DNA of 12,462 nt from Anaerolineae bacterium (lineage in GTDB: Bacteria > Chloroflexota > Anaerolineae > 4572-78 > NAK82), in NCBI GenBank assembly GCA_030597485.1, contig JAUVRU010000024.1, positions 1 to 12,462 on the forward strand, read 5' to 3'. The position numbers and the translations under genes were made by a program. The notes beneath the pieces are model-generated. The model was not told the origin of the DNA and did not search any database. It saw nothing but the letters and a program-made list of their open reading frames with translations. Below are positions 1 through 6,712 of this stretch, in pieces. The first letter of the stretch is position 1; each line of letters begins with the position of its first letter.

Positions 1-1162
1 CAATGGGCACGGTCGTCGTGGCGCCGCCGTCGCTCCCTTCAACAACCACCGCCACCGCGAAACGGGGCGTGTCAGCCGGCCCGTAGCCCACGAACCAGCT
101 CAGTGGTCTATCTCCTGTCTCTTCAGGCAGGGCCACTCCAGACCACCCGGCGATGCCGTCAAAGCGAGTGGTCGCGGCTCGCAACGAAGCCGCCACATCA
201 GAGCCGAACGCCGGCTCTAAACTGGTGATCGATGATGGGCATGCCAGGTCGGGGATGGGCATTCGTCCGTCACCGGCAGCGGCCGCGGAGAAACGAGCCA
301 TGTGGAGCGGGGCCACTGCCAGATCCCGGTACGTGCCCGTGTCGGAAAAATCAGGCAGGATACCAGCGCCACCAGGCAGGTCAAACGGCGGCACGCGGTC
401 AAAACCCAGCTGGCGAGCGGTGGCAAGGTATCCCCTATCACTCAGGGGTGCCATCATGTCATCCAATGGCGTATTCAAGGGATTGGGCGGCGTCGTGATG
501 CCCGCGCTGAGAAGACCGGCAAGGCCAACCCAGCGAGCCAGATCGCCCACAGGATAGATGCCATGGGTGGCCCGGTTGAGCACGGGCGCATCAGGATTGG
601 TCGAAAGTGCATCCCAATCCTGGTCCAGCGTGTTCGGGTCGTAGGCAGGGTGGCTGACCAAAACGAGTACACTTCCCGTATTTATGTCAAGTACAACCAC
701 CGCCCCCTGGTGCCCTCCAAGCCCTTCGTCCGCTGCCCTCTGGGCATCGAGATCGACGCTGAGCGTCACGTCAAGCCCGGCCTGGGGACGATGCAACAGC
801 TGGTCGAGGCCTGTCAGCTCTCCCCGGAGCGCAGTATCGAACGCAGATTCTGCCCCTCCCGTACCGTGACGCAGACTGTAGTAGCCCACAGCGTGGGCAG
901 CTTCCGGATATGGATAGCGCCGCTGCACGATCCCCGCCCCCTCTCCCGAAACCGGCGGCAACTGGGAAAGGGCCAGGACCCGCCCCTGGCGGTCCAACAG
1001 ACGCCCCCGCCGCAAACGTTGCTCAGCCTGTACCAGCCGGGGGTTGTCATCCCGGGCGACCAGCTCCGGCGCACGGATTATCTGCCAGTAGAGTAGCCCG
1101 GCAGCAACCAGCACAAAACCCACAAAAACGGACCGGGCCAGCCGCCCGATGTTAGCCGCCAT
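1..1162 (-). CDS. Class B penicillin-binding protein (PbpA-like), degenerate transpeptidase, 3' end outside window
   Basis: The first 387 residues are in the window, with no stop codon. Residues 11-28 form a membrane anchor. A short stalk leads to 'RGRLLDRQGRVLA' (52-64) and 'YPEAAHAVGYYSLRHGTGG' (85-103), both typical of actinobacterial-type PbpA. The transpeptidase fold follows: 'GAVVVLDINTGSVLVLVSHP' (153-172), 'NRATHGIYPVG' (196-206), 'APLHMA' (284-289) and 'WFVGYGP' (356-362). Family members read YPPGSTFK at the active site. Here it is YPVGDLAR, so the nucleophilic Ser is Asp207 and the general-base Lys is Arg210. KTG reads W340-S341-G342. No good SxN is visible (S241-D-R is the nearest). 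The distance between the first and last motif is about 133 residues, against about 200 in M. tuberculosis PbpA. The ATG overlaps the end of the SEDS gene by 11 nt; an in-frame GTG at 1171 is an alternative start. The fold assignment is firm. Loss of transpeptidase activity is inferred. Confidence 0.88.
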   Translation of the reverse strand, partial: MAANIGRLARSVFVGFVLVAAGLLYWQIIRAPELVARDDNPRLVQAEQRLRRGRLLDRQGRVLALSQLPPVSGEGAGIVQRRYPYPEAAHAVGYYSLRHGTGGAESAFDTALRGELTGLDQLLHRPQAGLDVTLSVDLDAQRAADEGLGGHQGAVVVLDINTGSVLVLVSHPAYDPNTLDQDWDALSTNPDAPVLNRATHGIYPVGDLARWVGLAGLLSAGITTPPNPLNTPLDDMMAPLSDRGYLATARQLGFDRVPPFDLPGGAGILPDFSDTGTYRDLAVAPLHMARFSAAAAGDGRMPIPDLACPSSITSLEPAFGSDVAASLRAATTRFDGIAGWSGVALPEETGDRPLSWFVGYGPADTPRFAVAVVVEGSDGGATTTVPI

Positions 1163-2513
1163 GACCCACACCCGACCTCTTGCCAGAACCGCCGGCGTGC
1201 CCGGAAATGTGCAGTAGCAACCCTATCATGATCATGCTGGTCAGCAGTGAGCTCCCTCCGTAGCTGACAAAGGGAAGTGTCACCCCAGTCAACGGTATTA
1301 TCTTCAACGTGCCCAACATGATAACCAGCGATTGCAGCCCGAACAGCGCCCCGATGCCGGTGGCCAGCAGCTGATCAAACGGACGGCGCGCCTGCAGCGC
1401 AATGTGAAACGCACGGCTGATCAGCAAAGCCAAAAACAGGACGACGGCCAAGGCTCCCGCCAACCCATATTCCTCGCCAATGGCGGCAAAAACGAAATCG
1501 GTGTGGACAACTGGAATCGCGGTGGGCAGCCCCTGTCCCAGCCCCTGTCCCAGCATGCCCCCGCTGGCAAAGGCCAGCAGTGACTGAACGATCTGGAACG
1601 ACCGGCCGGACGCTTCGCTCCAGGGATTCCACCAGCCATCCACACGCAGGGCAACGTGGTCAAACAGCCGGTAAGCGACCGCGGCAGCGCCCGCCAACAG
1701 CAGCAAGCCGACCAGCACGTACCCACTCTGGCCGGTAGCGGCGTACAACATGGCCAGGAACACGCCGAAAAAGAGCAACGCCGCTCCCAGGTCACGCTGC
1801 CACATCAGCACAACGATGCTGAAACCCCACATCAGCAGCAGAGGCCCCAGAAAGGCCGGATGGGGGATCCGCCACCGTCCGATTCTGGCCTCAACCTCCA
1901 CCAGGGCTTCCCGTCGTTCCTCCAGATAGCTGGCCAGGAAGACAACCAGCAGCAGCTTGAGCAGTTCCGATGGCTGGAAATAGACGCCAAACGCCCCCAA
2001 CCACAGCCGGGCACCGACACCGCTGGGGTTCACGCCCAGCACCAGCGTCGTAGAAAGCAGAGCCAGGCCAGCAAAGAGCCAGGTATATCGGTAGCGACGT
2101 AGCCAACGCAAGCTGCGCGGTACCAGCGCAACCAGCAGCAACGCGCCAGTGCCCAGTACCAGCCACACCATCTGCCGGCTAAGGAAGATTGATGGCGCCA
2201 GCCGGGATACTTCTGCCAAGCCCAGCCCAGCCAGCATGCCGGCCAGGGGCAACAGGAGCCGGTCGTGAGCCGGCAGCCACCGGTGCAGCGCCCAGGCTCC
2301 TCCCCATACGCACAGTCCCAGCACGGCGACCGGGACAAATCGGCCTGGCAGAACAAGCCCTTCTTCTACCAGAGACAGCTGGGAGAAGGCGATGATACTG
2401 AAAAGCAAGGGGCCAGCAAGAAGCAACAGATACGGCGTAGATGGCACGGAGCGGGACGCAGAATCGTGGGCGCCCTCCATCCGCTGCTGCCCGCCGTGCA
2501 GTTCAGGCCTCAT
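1152..2513 (-). CDS. rodA: SEDS-family peptidoglycan glycosyltransferase (RodA/FtsW)
   Basis: This 453-residue polytopic membrane protein polymerises lipid II into glycan strands, working with a class B PBP. A hydrophilic tail of about 28 residues precedes the first membrane segment. Family signatures in order are 'GARLWLGAFGVYFQPSELLKL' (split here as GARLWL 167-172 and FQPSELLKL 179-187), 'WQRDLGAALLFF' (238-249), 'GRSFQIVQSLLAFASGG' (303-319), 'HTDFVFAAIGEEYG' (337-350) and 'PLTGVTLPFVSYGGSS' (407-422). Asp339 in HTDF aligns with the essential E. coli RodA Asp262, so the polymerase looks active. Its length matches mycobacterial RodA (about 469) better than E. coli RodA (370). I use rodA from gene context; FtsW cannot be excluded. 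An internal 12-bp tandem repeat (1528-1551) encodes LGQG-LGQG. The gene is followed by, and overlaps, the degenerate PBP gene. A weak AAGCAAGAAG ribosome site lies just before the ATG. Confidence 0.93.
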   Translation of the reverse strand: MRPELHGGQQRMEGAHDSASRSVPSTPYLLLLAGPLLFSIIAFSQLSLVEEGLVLPGRFVPVAVLGLCVWGGAWALHRWLPAHDRLLLPLAGMLAGLGLAEVSRLAPSIFLSRQMVWLVLGTGALLLVALVPRSLRWLRRYRYTWLFAGLALLSTTLVLGVNPSGVGARLWLGAFGVYFQPSELLKLLLVVFLASYLEERREALVEVEARIGRWRIPHPAFLGPLLLMWGFSIVVLMWQRDLGAALLFFGVFLAMLYAATGQSGYVLVGLLLLAGAAAVAYRLFDHVALRVDGWWNPWSEASGRSFQIVQSLLAFASGGMLGQGLGQGLPTAIPVVHTDFVFAAIGEEYGLAGALAVVLFLALLISRAFHIALQARRPFDQLLATGIGALFGLQSLVIMLGTLKIIPLTGVTLPFVSYGGSSLLTSMIMIGLLLHISGHAGGSGKRSGVGHGG

Positions 2514-2697
2514 CTTCTTGCTTCCCGCTTCAGAACCGGACTCTGGCGTTTTCCGTGGTAGCTCTGTATCCTGTGGAGCAAGGCATCCTCATGGGCTAGC
2601 ATCCTCTGGGGATGCCGTATCCTGCGTGCCGGTTCGCATCCAACGCGAAGCGTGCAGGCACACGGTTCGCCAATGTCCAGTTCACACTTCGAGTGCC
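2514..2697 (-). promoter_or_regulatory. 184-nt leader of rodA with competing hairpins
   Basis: This is the largest gap in an otherwise tight minus-strand block (mtnP to rodA). It holds a perfect 6-bp stem with a 5-nt loop (2599-2615, GCATCC/GGATGC). A second copy of GGCATCC at 2582-2588 could instead pair with 2610-2616 as a 7-bp stem, so two mutually exclusive hairpins are possible. A direct repeat GTATCCTG occurs at 2566-2573 and 2617-2624. There is no U-tract, so this is not a classical terminator, and I see no convincing -35/-10 pair. A regulatory leader is inferred only. Confidence 0.35.
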
Positions 2698-3570
2698 CTA
2701 TGCGTCACCGGCGACGTGTTTGCCAACAAGCAGCCCCAGATCACTCTTGGCACCATCGGAGATTACGGCACGGTGCGTGATGATGGCATCGCGCAAAGCG
2801 TGATGACAGGCACAGTCAACCTGGTCGGGCAAAGCCTGCGCCAGGTACTTGATCGCCCGCTTGGCCACCTCCGTATTGGCCTCCAGATTCTTTATCACAG
2901 CGTTCACAGTGACATTCTCTTCCGTCTCGTGCCACACGTCGTAATCGGTAACGTGCGCCATGGTGGCGTAACAGATCTCAGCCTCCCGAGCCAGCTGCGC
3001 CTCGGGCGTGGCCGTCATGCCGATGATATCCATGCCCCACTGGCGAAAGACATTGCTTTCCGCTTTCGTGCTGAAACGCGGCCCCTCGACGGTGATATAC
3101 ACCCCACCCCTGTGAACGGTGGCTCCCGTGCTTCTCACGGCCTCATAGAGCAATTGTGACAGACTGGTGCAGAAAGGCTCGGCAAAGCTGATGTGGGCTA
3201 CCAGGCCTCCACCGAAGAAACTCAGTGGGCGCCCCCGGGTATGGTCAAACAGCTGATCAGGGATCACGATATCGCGGGGCGCATAGCCCTCGCGCAGACT
3301 GCCACAGGCACTGACAGAGATGATATGCTTGGCGCCCAATCGCTTGAGGGCATAGATGTTGGCCCGACTGTTAATCTCACCGGGGCTGATACGGTGACCG
3401 CGCCCGTGGCGGGGAAGAAATGCCACTCTTCGGCCACTGAGCGTTCCAATCACAACGGCGTCAGATGGGTCACCGAACGGAGTGGCGAGACTTACCTCGT
3501 CCACGTCTTCCAGACCCTCTATGTCGTACAACCCGCTGCCGCCAATCACAGCCAGTTTCACTGGTTCCAT
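2698..3570 (-). CDS. mtnP: S-methyl-5'-thioadenosine phosphorylase
   Basis: This 290-residue cytosolic enzyme cleaves methylthioadenosine, the by-product of polyamine synthesis, with phosphate to adenine and methylthioribose-1-phosphate (methionine salvage). The nucleoside phosphorylase fold is complete: phosphate loop GGSGLY (10-15), 'PRHGRGHRISPGEINSRANI' (53-72), 'EGPRFSTKAES' (162-172), M185-T186 and 'TDYDVW' (208-213). The paired Asp209/Asp211 fits 6-aminopurine (MTAP) rather than guanine/hypoxanthine substrates. A C-terminal Cys-Ala-Cys (253-255) recalls the CxC motif of archaeal MTAPII enzymes. The ATG has a near-perfect AGGAGGAAG ribosome site 15 nt after the fhaB stop codon, so it is co-transcribed with the FHA genes. 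It is metabolically out of place among envelope genes and occupies the slot where pstP lies in actinobacterial clusters. A close relative (MTI phosphorylase) is possible but less likely. Confidence 0.94.
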   Translation of the reverse strand: MEPVKLAVIGGSGLYDIEGLEDVDEVSLATPFGDPSDAVVIGTLSGRRVAFLPRHGRGHRISPGEINSRANIYALKRLGAKHIISVSACGSLREGYAPRDIVIPDQLFDHTRGRPLSFFGGGLVAHISFAEPFCTSLSQLLYEAVRSTGATVHRGGVYITVEGPRFSTKAESNVFRQWGMDIIGMTATPEAQLAREAEICYATMAHVTDYDVWHETEENVTVNAVIKNLEANTEVAKRAIKYLAQALPDQVDCACHHALRDAIITHRAVISDGAKSDLGLLVGKHVAGDA

Positions 3571-3585
3571 CGAGTGCTTCCTCCT

Positions 3586-4068
3586 CTATTGCGTAGAATT
3601 CGCGTCTCTTTGCATCTTGAACACCATCTCCATCTGTCCGATGCCGATGACATCTCCATCAGCAAGGAGGACCGGTATGGTGACGGGAGCACCGTTCAGC
3701 CGGGTGCCATTTCGGCTGCCCAGGTCTGCAAGCCACCATTCCTCAACACGACGCTCGATCAGCGCGTGATGCAGCGAAACCCAGGCATCCAGAAGAACCA
3801 CATCGTTATCGGTGGCCCGGCCAAGGGTTGTTGGCGGAAACAGTGCAAAGGCATCCACGGCCTGGAGGGGCGCGTCGCCGCTCGCTGTCAGTCGCAGCCA
3901 GCCTGCGGGGACGTCAACAGGGAGCTGGTCCCTCTCTCCCGGACCTGGCTGCGCCCTCGCCGCTGAGCGCAGGTCACGCCAGATGACAAGGACCACAACC
4001 GCCAGAAACGCATAAAGCACTGCAACTGCCAGCAGTCGCAGTGCTAACAGTGTCCATTCCAGGCTCAC
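3586..4068 (-). CDS. fhaB: Membrane-anchored FHA-domain protein (FhaB/FipA-like)
   Basis: This 160-residue protein has one N-terminal membrane segment (about 7-30, then the positive RDLR), a flexible Gly/Pro linker and a C-terminal cytoplasmic FHA domain (about 80-150). FHA domains bind phosphothreonine peptides. The core pattern is present: LGRA (82-85), VSLHHA (98-103, for the usual VSxRHA) and 'DLGSRNGTRLNG' (115-126), so the Ser and Asn phosphate contacts are kept. Size and layout match mycobacterial FhaB (Rv0019c, about 155 residues), which acts in cell-division complexes downstream of Ser/Thr kinases. The start is GTG, sharing four bases (GTGA) with the fhaA stop, which indicates translational coupling. 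No kinase is in the window; one beyond the left edge, after the PBP gene, would fit the usual cluster. Confidence 0.9.
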   Translation of the reverse strand: MSLEWTLLALRLLAVAVLYAFLAVVVLVIWRDLRSAARAQPGPGERDQLPVDVPAGWLRLTASGDAPLQAVDAFALFPPTTLGRATDNDVVLLDAWVSLHHALIERRVEEWWLADLGSRNGTRLNGAPVTIPVLLADGDVIGIGQMEMVFKMQRDANSTQ

Positions 4069-4859
4069 GGTACTGTCTCAAGATCTGTCTGGCCTGCCGA
4101 CGGAGGCACCGGAGCCCCGGAGGGATCCTGGCTGGGTTTCTCGGCAGTCCACTCTACCGTCAGCACCACCCCCGCCAGACTGATGGCATCCCCGACCGCC
4201 AGGGGGACTTCCTCGTCCTCGCCAATGGGCTCACCGTTCAGATGGACAGCGTGACCGCCATCCACATCGCTCAGATAGTACTTACCCTCTCGCCAGCGCA
4301 ACTGAGCGTGCCGCCGCGAGACACGAGGGTCGTCCAGGATAATGTCATTGCTGAGAGCACGGCCCAAGCGCATCACCGGCCCACCCAGTGGAAATGCAAG
4401 GTTGCCCTGGCGGAGCAGCCATCGTTCGGCGCTGTCGGTGGATAGTGCCACGACCTCCGCTTCGCGCGTATCCTCACCGCTACCAGGCTCTGAAATGTGG
4501 GCCGCACGCACCTCCACCTGGCCGGCAGCTACATCAGCCGTCGGCTGTAGGGTAACCACCAGACGTCCTCTGAATCGCCCTCCCCTCTCTTCGGCCATAC
4601 GCTGCAGGCAGTGGAGAAAGCCGGTACGCAGGGCATCTTCATCAGCGCCAAGAGCGGAGTAGTCAGCCCGACTGAGGAAAACCCAGTATCGATTGGGGAA
4701 GATGAGCTGCCCGTCATCGCCGATGCACTGTGCGTCCTCAATCGCTCGCACCAGTCTACGAACCAGCTCACTGGGATGCAGAGGTGGGCGAAACAGCCGC
4801 CCAAACGTGCCCTCTACCAGGGATTCAGCCCACGCTTCAAACTCATCGAATCTGATCAC
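4065..4859 (-). CDS. fhaA: DUF3662/FHA-domain protein (FhaA-like)
   Basis: This soluble protein of 264 residues starts at GTG 4859. An FhaA N-terminal domain (DUF3662) spans about 3-125, with 'EGTFGRLFRPPLHPSELVRR' (16-35) as its hallmark. A linker follows, then an FHA domain (about 160-240) and a Pro-rich tail. FHA landmarks are LGRA (165-168) and VSRRHA (180-185), so the phosphate-binding Arg and Ser are present. The loop that normally reads GSTNGT is D-G-G-H-A-V, so the Asn that grips phosphothreonine is His203. A TTG at 4889 could extend the frame by 10 residues, but a perfect TATAAT lies between the two starts and the extension does not resemble the family, so I prefer GTG. Mycobacterial FhaA partners pseudokinase MviN and kinase PknB in wall synthesis; a comparable adaptor role is inferred here. 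Confidence 0.9.
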   Translation of the reverse strand: MIRFDEFEAWAESLVEGTFGRLFRPPLHPSELVRRLVRAIEDAQCIGDDGQLIFPNRYWVFLSRADYSALGADEDALRTGFLHCLQRMAEERGGRFRGRLVVTLQPTADVAAGQVEVRAAHISEPGSGEDTREAEVVALSTDSAERWLLRQGNLAFPLGGPVMRLGRALSNDIILDDPRVSRRHAQLRWREGKYYLSDVDGGHAVHLNGEPIGEDEEVPLAVGDAISLAGVVLTVEWTAEKPSQDPSGAPVPPSAGQTDLETVP

Positions 4860-4895
4860 GGTCCCAATTATAGCATAGAACGAGGGCAAGCCGCA
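4860..4895 (-). promoter_or_regulatory. Promoter of fhaA, probably giving a leaderless mRNA
   Basis: On the minus strand, a consensus TATAAT (4872-4867) lies 7 nt upstream of GTG 4859. A partial -35, TTGCGG (4896-4891), stands 18 nt further up. With start about 7 nt after the -10, transcription would begin at or within three nt of the GTG, leaving no room for a ribosome site, and none is seen. The -10 is clear; leaderless initiation is inferred. Confidence 0.6.
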
Positions 4896-4939
4896 ATGGC
4901 TACGACCCTCGCTGTCACATCACAGAGGACGACGCCCTG

Positions 4940-5971
4940 TCACCCACTCCATCGGGGAGCACTCGCGGTTGACGATGCATTGGCCTGCCTGCCCAGAATG
5001 GCTGATTCAACGTGGGCCACGACCTCCTCAGTGACGGAGGCCAGGTCGCCCTCGATTGTGGCCCCGGCCGCCGATGCGTGACCACCGCCCTCCCATCTGG
5101 CCGCCAGCTCGTTGACGGCGACCGTGCCATCGCTCCGTAGGCTCACCTTCACCTTCCTATCAGCTGCCTCGACGCATAATACGCTGACCTGAACTCCGCG
5201 AATCGCCATGCCCATGCCGGGGAAACCGTTGAGATCTGCTGCCTGCACTCCATAGTGATTCAGTGTGGCCTGGTCAAGGGCACACCACACCAGTCTACCA
5301 CCCGCTCCCAGCTGTAGGGAATCCAACACCCGCCCTTTGAGGCGGATCAGATCCAGGGAGTACTGCTCGTAGACCTGTTTGTAGAGACGGGTTGGATCGA
5401 CGCCCAGTTCGAGCAGTCTGGCCGCAATTCGATGTGTCCTTGGATTGGTCGTGGGGTACCTGAACGAGCCGGTGTCCGGGAGGATGGCAAGATAGAGCGC
5501 TTCAGCCATCGTGGGCGTGATATCGCCCCCCGTGCTGGATATCAGGTCGAAAATCAGCTCACCTGTCGCGGCCGCATCGGTGTCCACCACCTCCAGATCA
5601 GCAAACCCAGTCACATCTGAGTGATGATCGATCCGAATTGTGGTGCCCTTTGCACCGGCCAGCACCTTGCCAATGTGACCCGTCCGGTCCCATCCCCCCG
5701 AAACATCCAGCGCGAAGATCACCTCTGCTCGCTGAACGATCTCGGTGTCACCAATGTGATTGAAAGTCCGCACCCGACGCGCTCGATCAATGAACCGGTG
5801 CACTGGAGACACCGAGTCGCTGTTCAGGATCACAACCTGCTTGCCTGAACGTCTGAGGTATTCTTCCAAAGCCAGCTCCGACCCTAGCCCGTCCAGGTCT
5901 GGATTGGTGTGAGTGGTGATGACAAAACGCCGGTGTTGTTCTATCAGACGCAAGATATCAGACCACATCAT
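4940..5971 (-). CDS. DHH/DHHA1-family phosphoesterase (NrnA-like oligoribonuclease/pAp phosphatase)
   Basis: This 343-residue cytosolic metal-dependent phosphoesterase has a full set of motifs: H21-T-N-P-D25-L-D27-GLGS (motif I), D89 in 'FALDVS' (motif II), the DHH triad at 115-117 (motif III), D166 in 'ILPDTGSF' (motif IV) and the C-terminal DHHA1 substrate-binding motif GGGH (295-298) with AAG. Two-domain proteins of this size degrade nano-RNA, or dephosphorylate 3'-phosphoadenosine 5'-phosphate, or linearise pGpG/c-di-AMP products. Sequence alone does not decide among these. The start is ATG-ATG with GGAG about 10 nt upstream and a TATAAT promoter 41 nt upstream. It is the first gene of the minus-strand block, 80 nt before fhaA, so it may have its own transcript as well as read-through. 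NrnA is a family-level name and I do not assign a symbol. Confidence 0.92.
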   Translation of the reverse strand: MMWSDILRLIEQHRRFVITTHTNPDLDGLGSELALEEYLRRSGKQVVILNSDSVSPVHRFIDRARRVRTFNHIGDTEIVQRAEVIFALDVSGGWDRTGHIGKVLAGAKGTTIRIDHHSDVTGFADLEVVDTDAAATGELIFDLISSTGGDITPTMAEALYLAILPDTGSFRYPTTNPRTHRIAARLLELGVDPTRLYKQVYEQYSLDLIRLKGRVLDSLQLGAGGRLVWCALDQATLNHYGVQAADLNGFPGMGMAIRGVQVSVLCVEAADRKVKVSLRSDGTVAVNELAARWEGGGHASAAGATIEGDLASVTEEVVAHVESAILGRQANASSTASAPRWSG

Positions 5972-6003
5972 GAAACTCGCTCCGCCAGTTCAGATTTGAG
6001 GAT

Positions 6004-6022
6004 TTGGCACTATTATACCATC
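6004..6022 (-). promoter_or_regulatory. Promoter for the DHH-phosphoesterase gene block
   Basis: The minus strand reads TGGTATAAT, an extended -10 (TATAAT at 6017-6012, TG at 6020-6019). No good -35 is seen, as is common for extended -10 promoters. The expected start is near 6005, giving a leader of about 33 nt that contains GGAG before ATG 5971. It is back-to-back with the promoter of the TPR gene. Confidence 0.6.
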
Positions 6023-6058
6023 AGTTGCTGGACACACCACACGCGCGCGAACTGCTGC

Positions 6059-6088
6059 TTGACATATGCAAGGCAACTGTGATAAGAT
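6059..6088 (+). promoter_or_regulatory. Promoter for the TPR-protein gene
   Basis: A consensus -35 TTGACA (6059-6064) is followed by GATAAG (6081-6086, 16-nt spacer) or TAAGAT (6083-6088, 18-nt spacer) as the -10, with an upstream TGTG. The expected start is near 6093-6096, with a leader of about 35 nt ending in the strong AGGAGGG ribosome site ahead of ATG 6130. Confidence 0.65.
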
Positions 6089-6129
6089 GCTTCTGTCAAT
6101 ACATCGCAAGGTGTCAAGAGGAGGGCATT

Positions 6130-6696
6130 ATGAGCCAATCAGACGTGGGCGAACTGCTTGAAGAGGCGATGACTCGCGTGAATGCTGGGGAACTCAGCCA
6201 GGGGCGAGCACTGCTGGAGAAGATCCTGGAACAGGACCCCCACAATGACCAGGCGTGGGTATGGCTCAGCGGTTGTGTTGAAGATCCTCGCCAACGTCGC
6301 ATCTGCCTGGAACAAGCACTCAATGTCAATCCGGACAACCAGGCTGCCCTGGATGGGATAGAGGTCCTCGACGGCCAGCTTGTGCAGGTGGCTTCCGCGG
6401 AGCCAACCTTGCTGGAGAGGCGACTGACGGCCATTGGCATGGGAGAGGGAGAAGCAAATGCAGGTGAACAAGATGCTGACGCTGCCCTTCTCGAATCACC
6501 ACCTGCGCCGATTTCCGACGATGTCGCCGACCTGCAAGAAGAGCCAGACTCCCCTGAAGAACCCCGCGTGCGACGCCCGCTGATACTGGTGCTGGTGCTC
6601 GTCCTGGTTCTTGCCTTTCTGGCCTGCGGGCTGGCCGTGGGAGCGATCCTCCCAGCGCTGGGGATAGAAATCGTCCCAGGGTTGGAGATCTTCTGA
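6130..6696 (+). CDS. Small TPR protein with a C-terminal membrane anchor
   Basis: This protein has 188 residues. Residues 1-80 form about two tetratricopeptide repeats ('EAMTRVNAGELSQGRALLEK' at 12-31; 'AWVWLSGCVEDPRQRRICLE' at 42-61), a protein-interaction scaffold. An acidic, Pro/Ser/Glu-rich linker (about 105-146) follows. The end is RVRR and a single hydrophobic span (about 150-175, repetitive LVLVLVLV), leaving about 13 residues after it. This makes it tail-anchored, with the TPR part in the cytoplasm by the positive-inside rule. ATG 6130 is chosen for the AGGAGGG site 8 nt upstream. The longer TTG-started frame from 6004 overlaps both promoters and is unlikely. Partner and pathway are unknown. 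Similar N-terminal TPR proteins are frequent in Chloroflexota. It converges on moaA with 16 nt between stop codons. Confidence 0.85.
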   Translation: MSQSDVGELLEEAMTRVNAGELSQGRALLEKILEQDPHNDQAWVWLSGCVEDPRQRRICLEQALNVNPDNQAALDGIEVLDGQLVQVASAEPTLLERRLTAIGMGEGEANAGEQDADAALLESPPAPISDDVADLQEEPDSPEEPRVRRPLILVLVLVLVLAFLACGLAVGAILPALGIEIVPGLEIF

Positions 6697-6712
6697 ATTC
6701 GACAACGCGTTG

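Noticed and set aside
302..1096. Long plus-strand frame of 264 codons opposite the PBP gene
   Set aside because: It lies antisense to a clear PBP homolog, its product is Arg/Pro/Gln-rich with no recognisable domain, and it has no ribosome site; a GC-driven shadow.
1528..1551. Two perfect copies of a 12-bp tandem repeat inside rodA
   Set aside because: It is in frame, encodes LGQG twice in a Gly-rich family segment, and does not alter the conserved motifs; likely ordinary coding repetition.
6004..6129. N-terminal extension of the TPR protein from a TTG at 6004
   Set aside because: It would run through both divergent promoters, and a strong AGGAGGG site precedes ATG 6130, where the TPR begins.
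6703..6712. CAACGCGTTG, a perfect 10-bp palindrome in the gap between the TPR gene and moaA
   Set aside because: Too short and without loop or U-tract for a terminator; a palindrome of this length can arise by chance. Termination of these convergent genes is unexplained.
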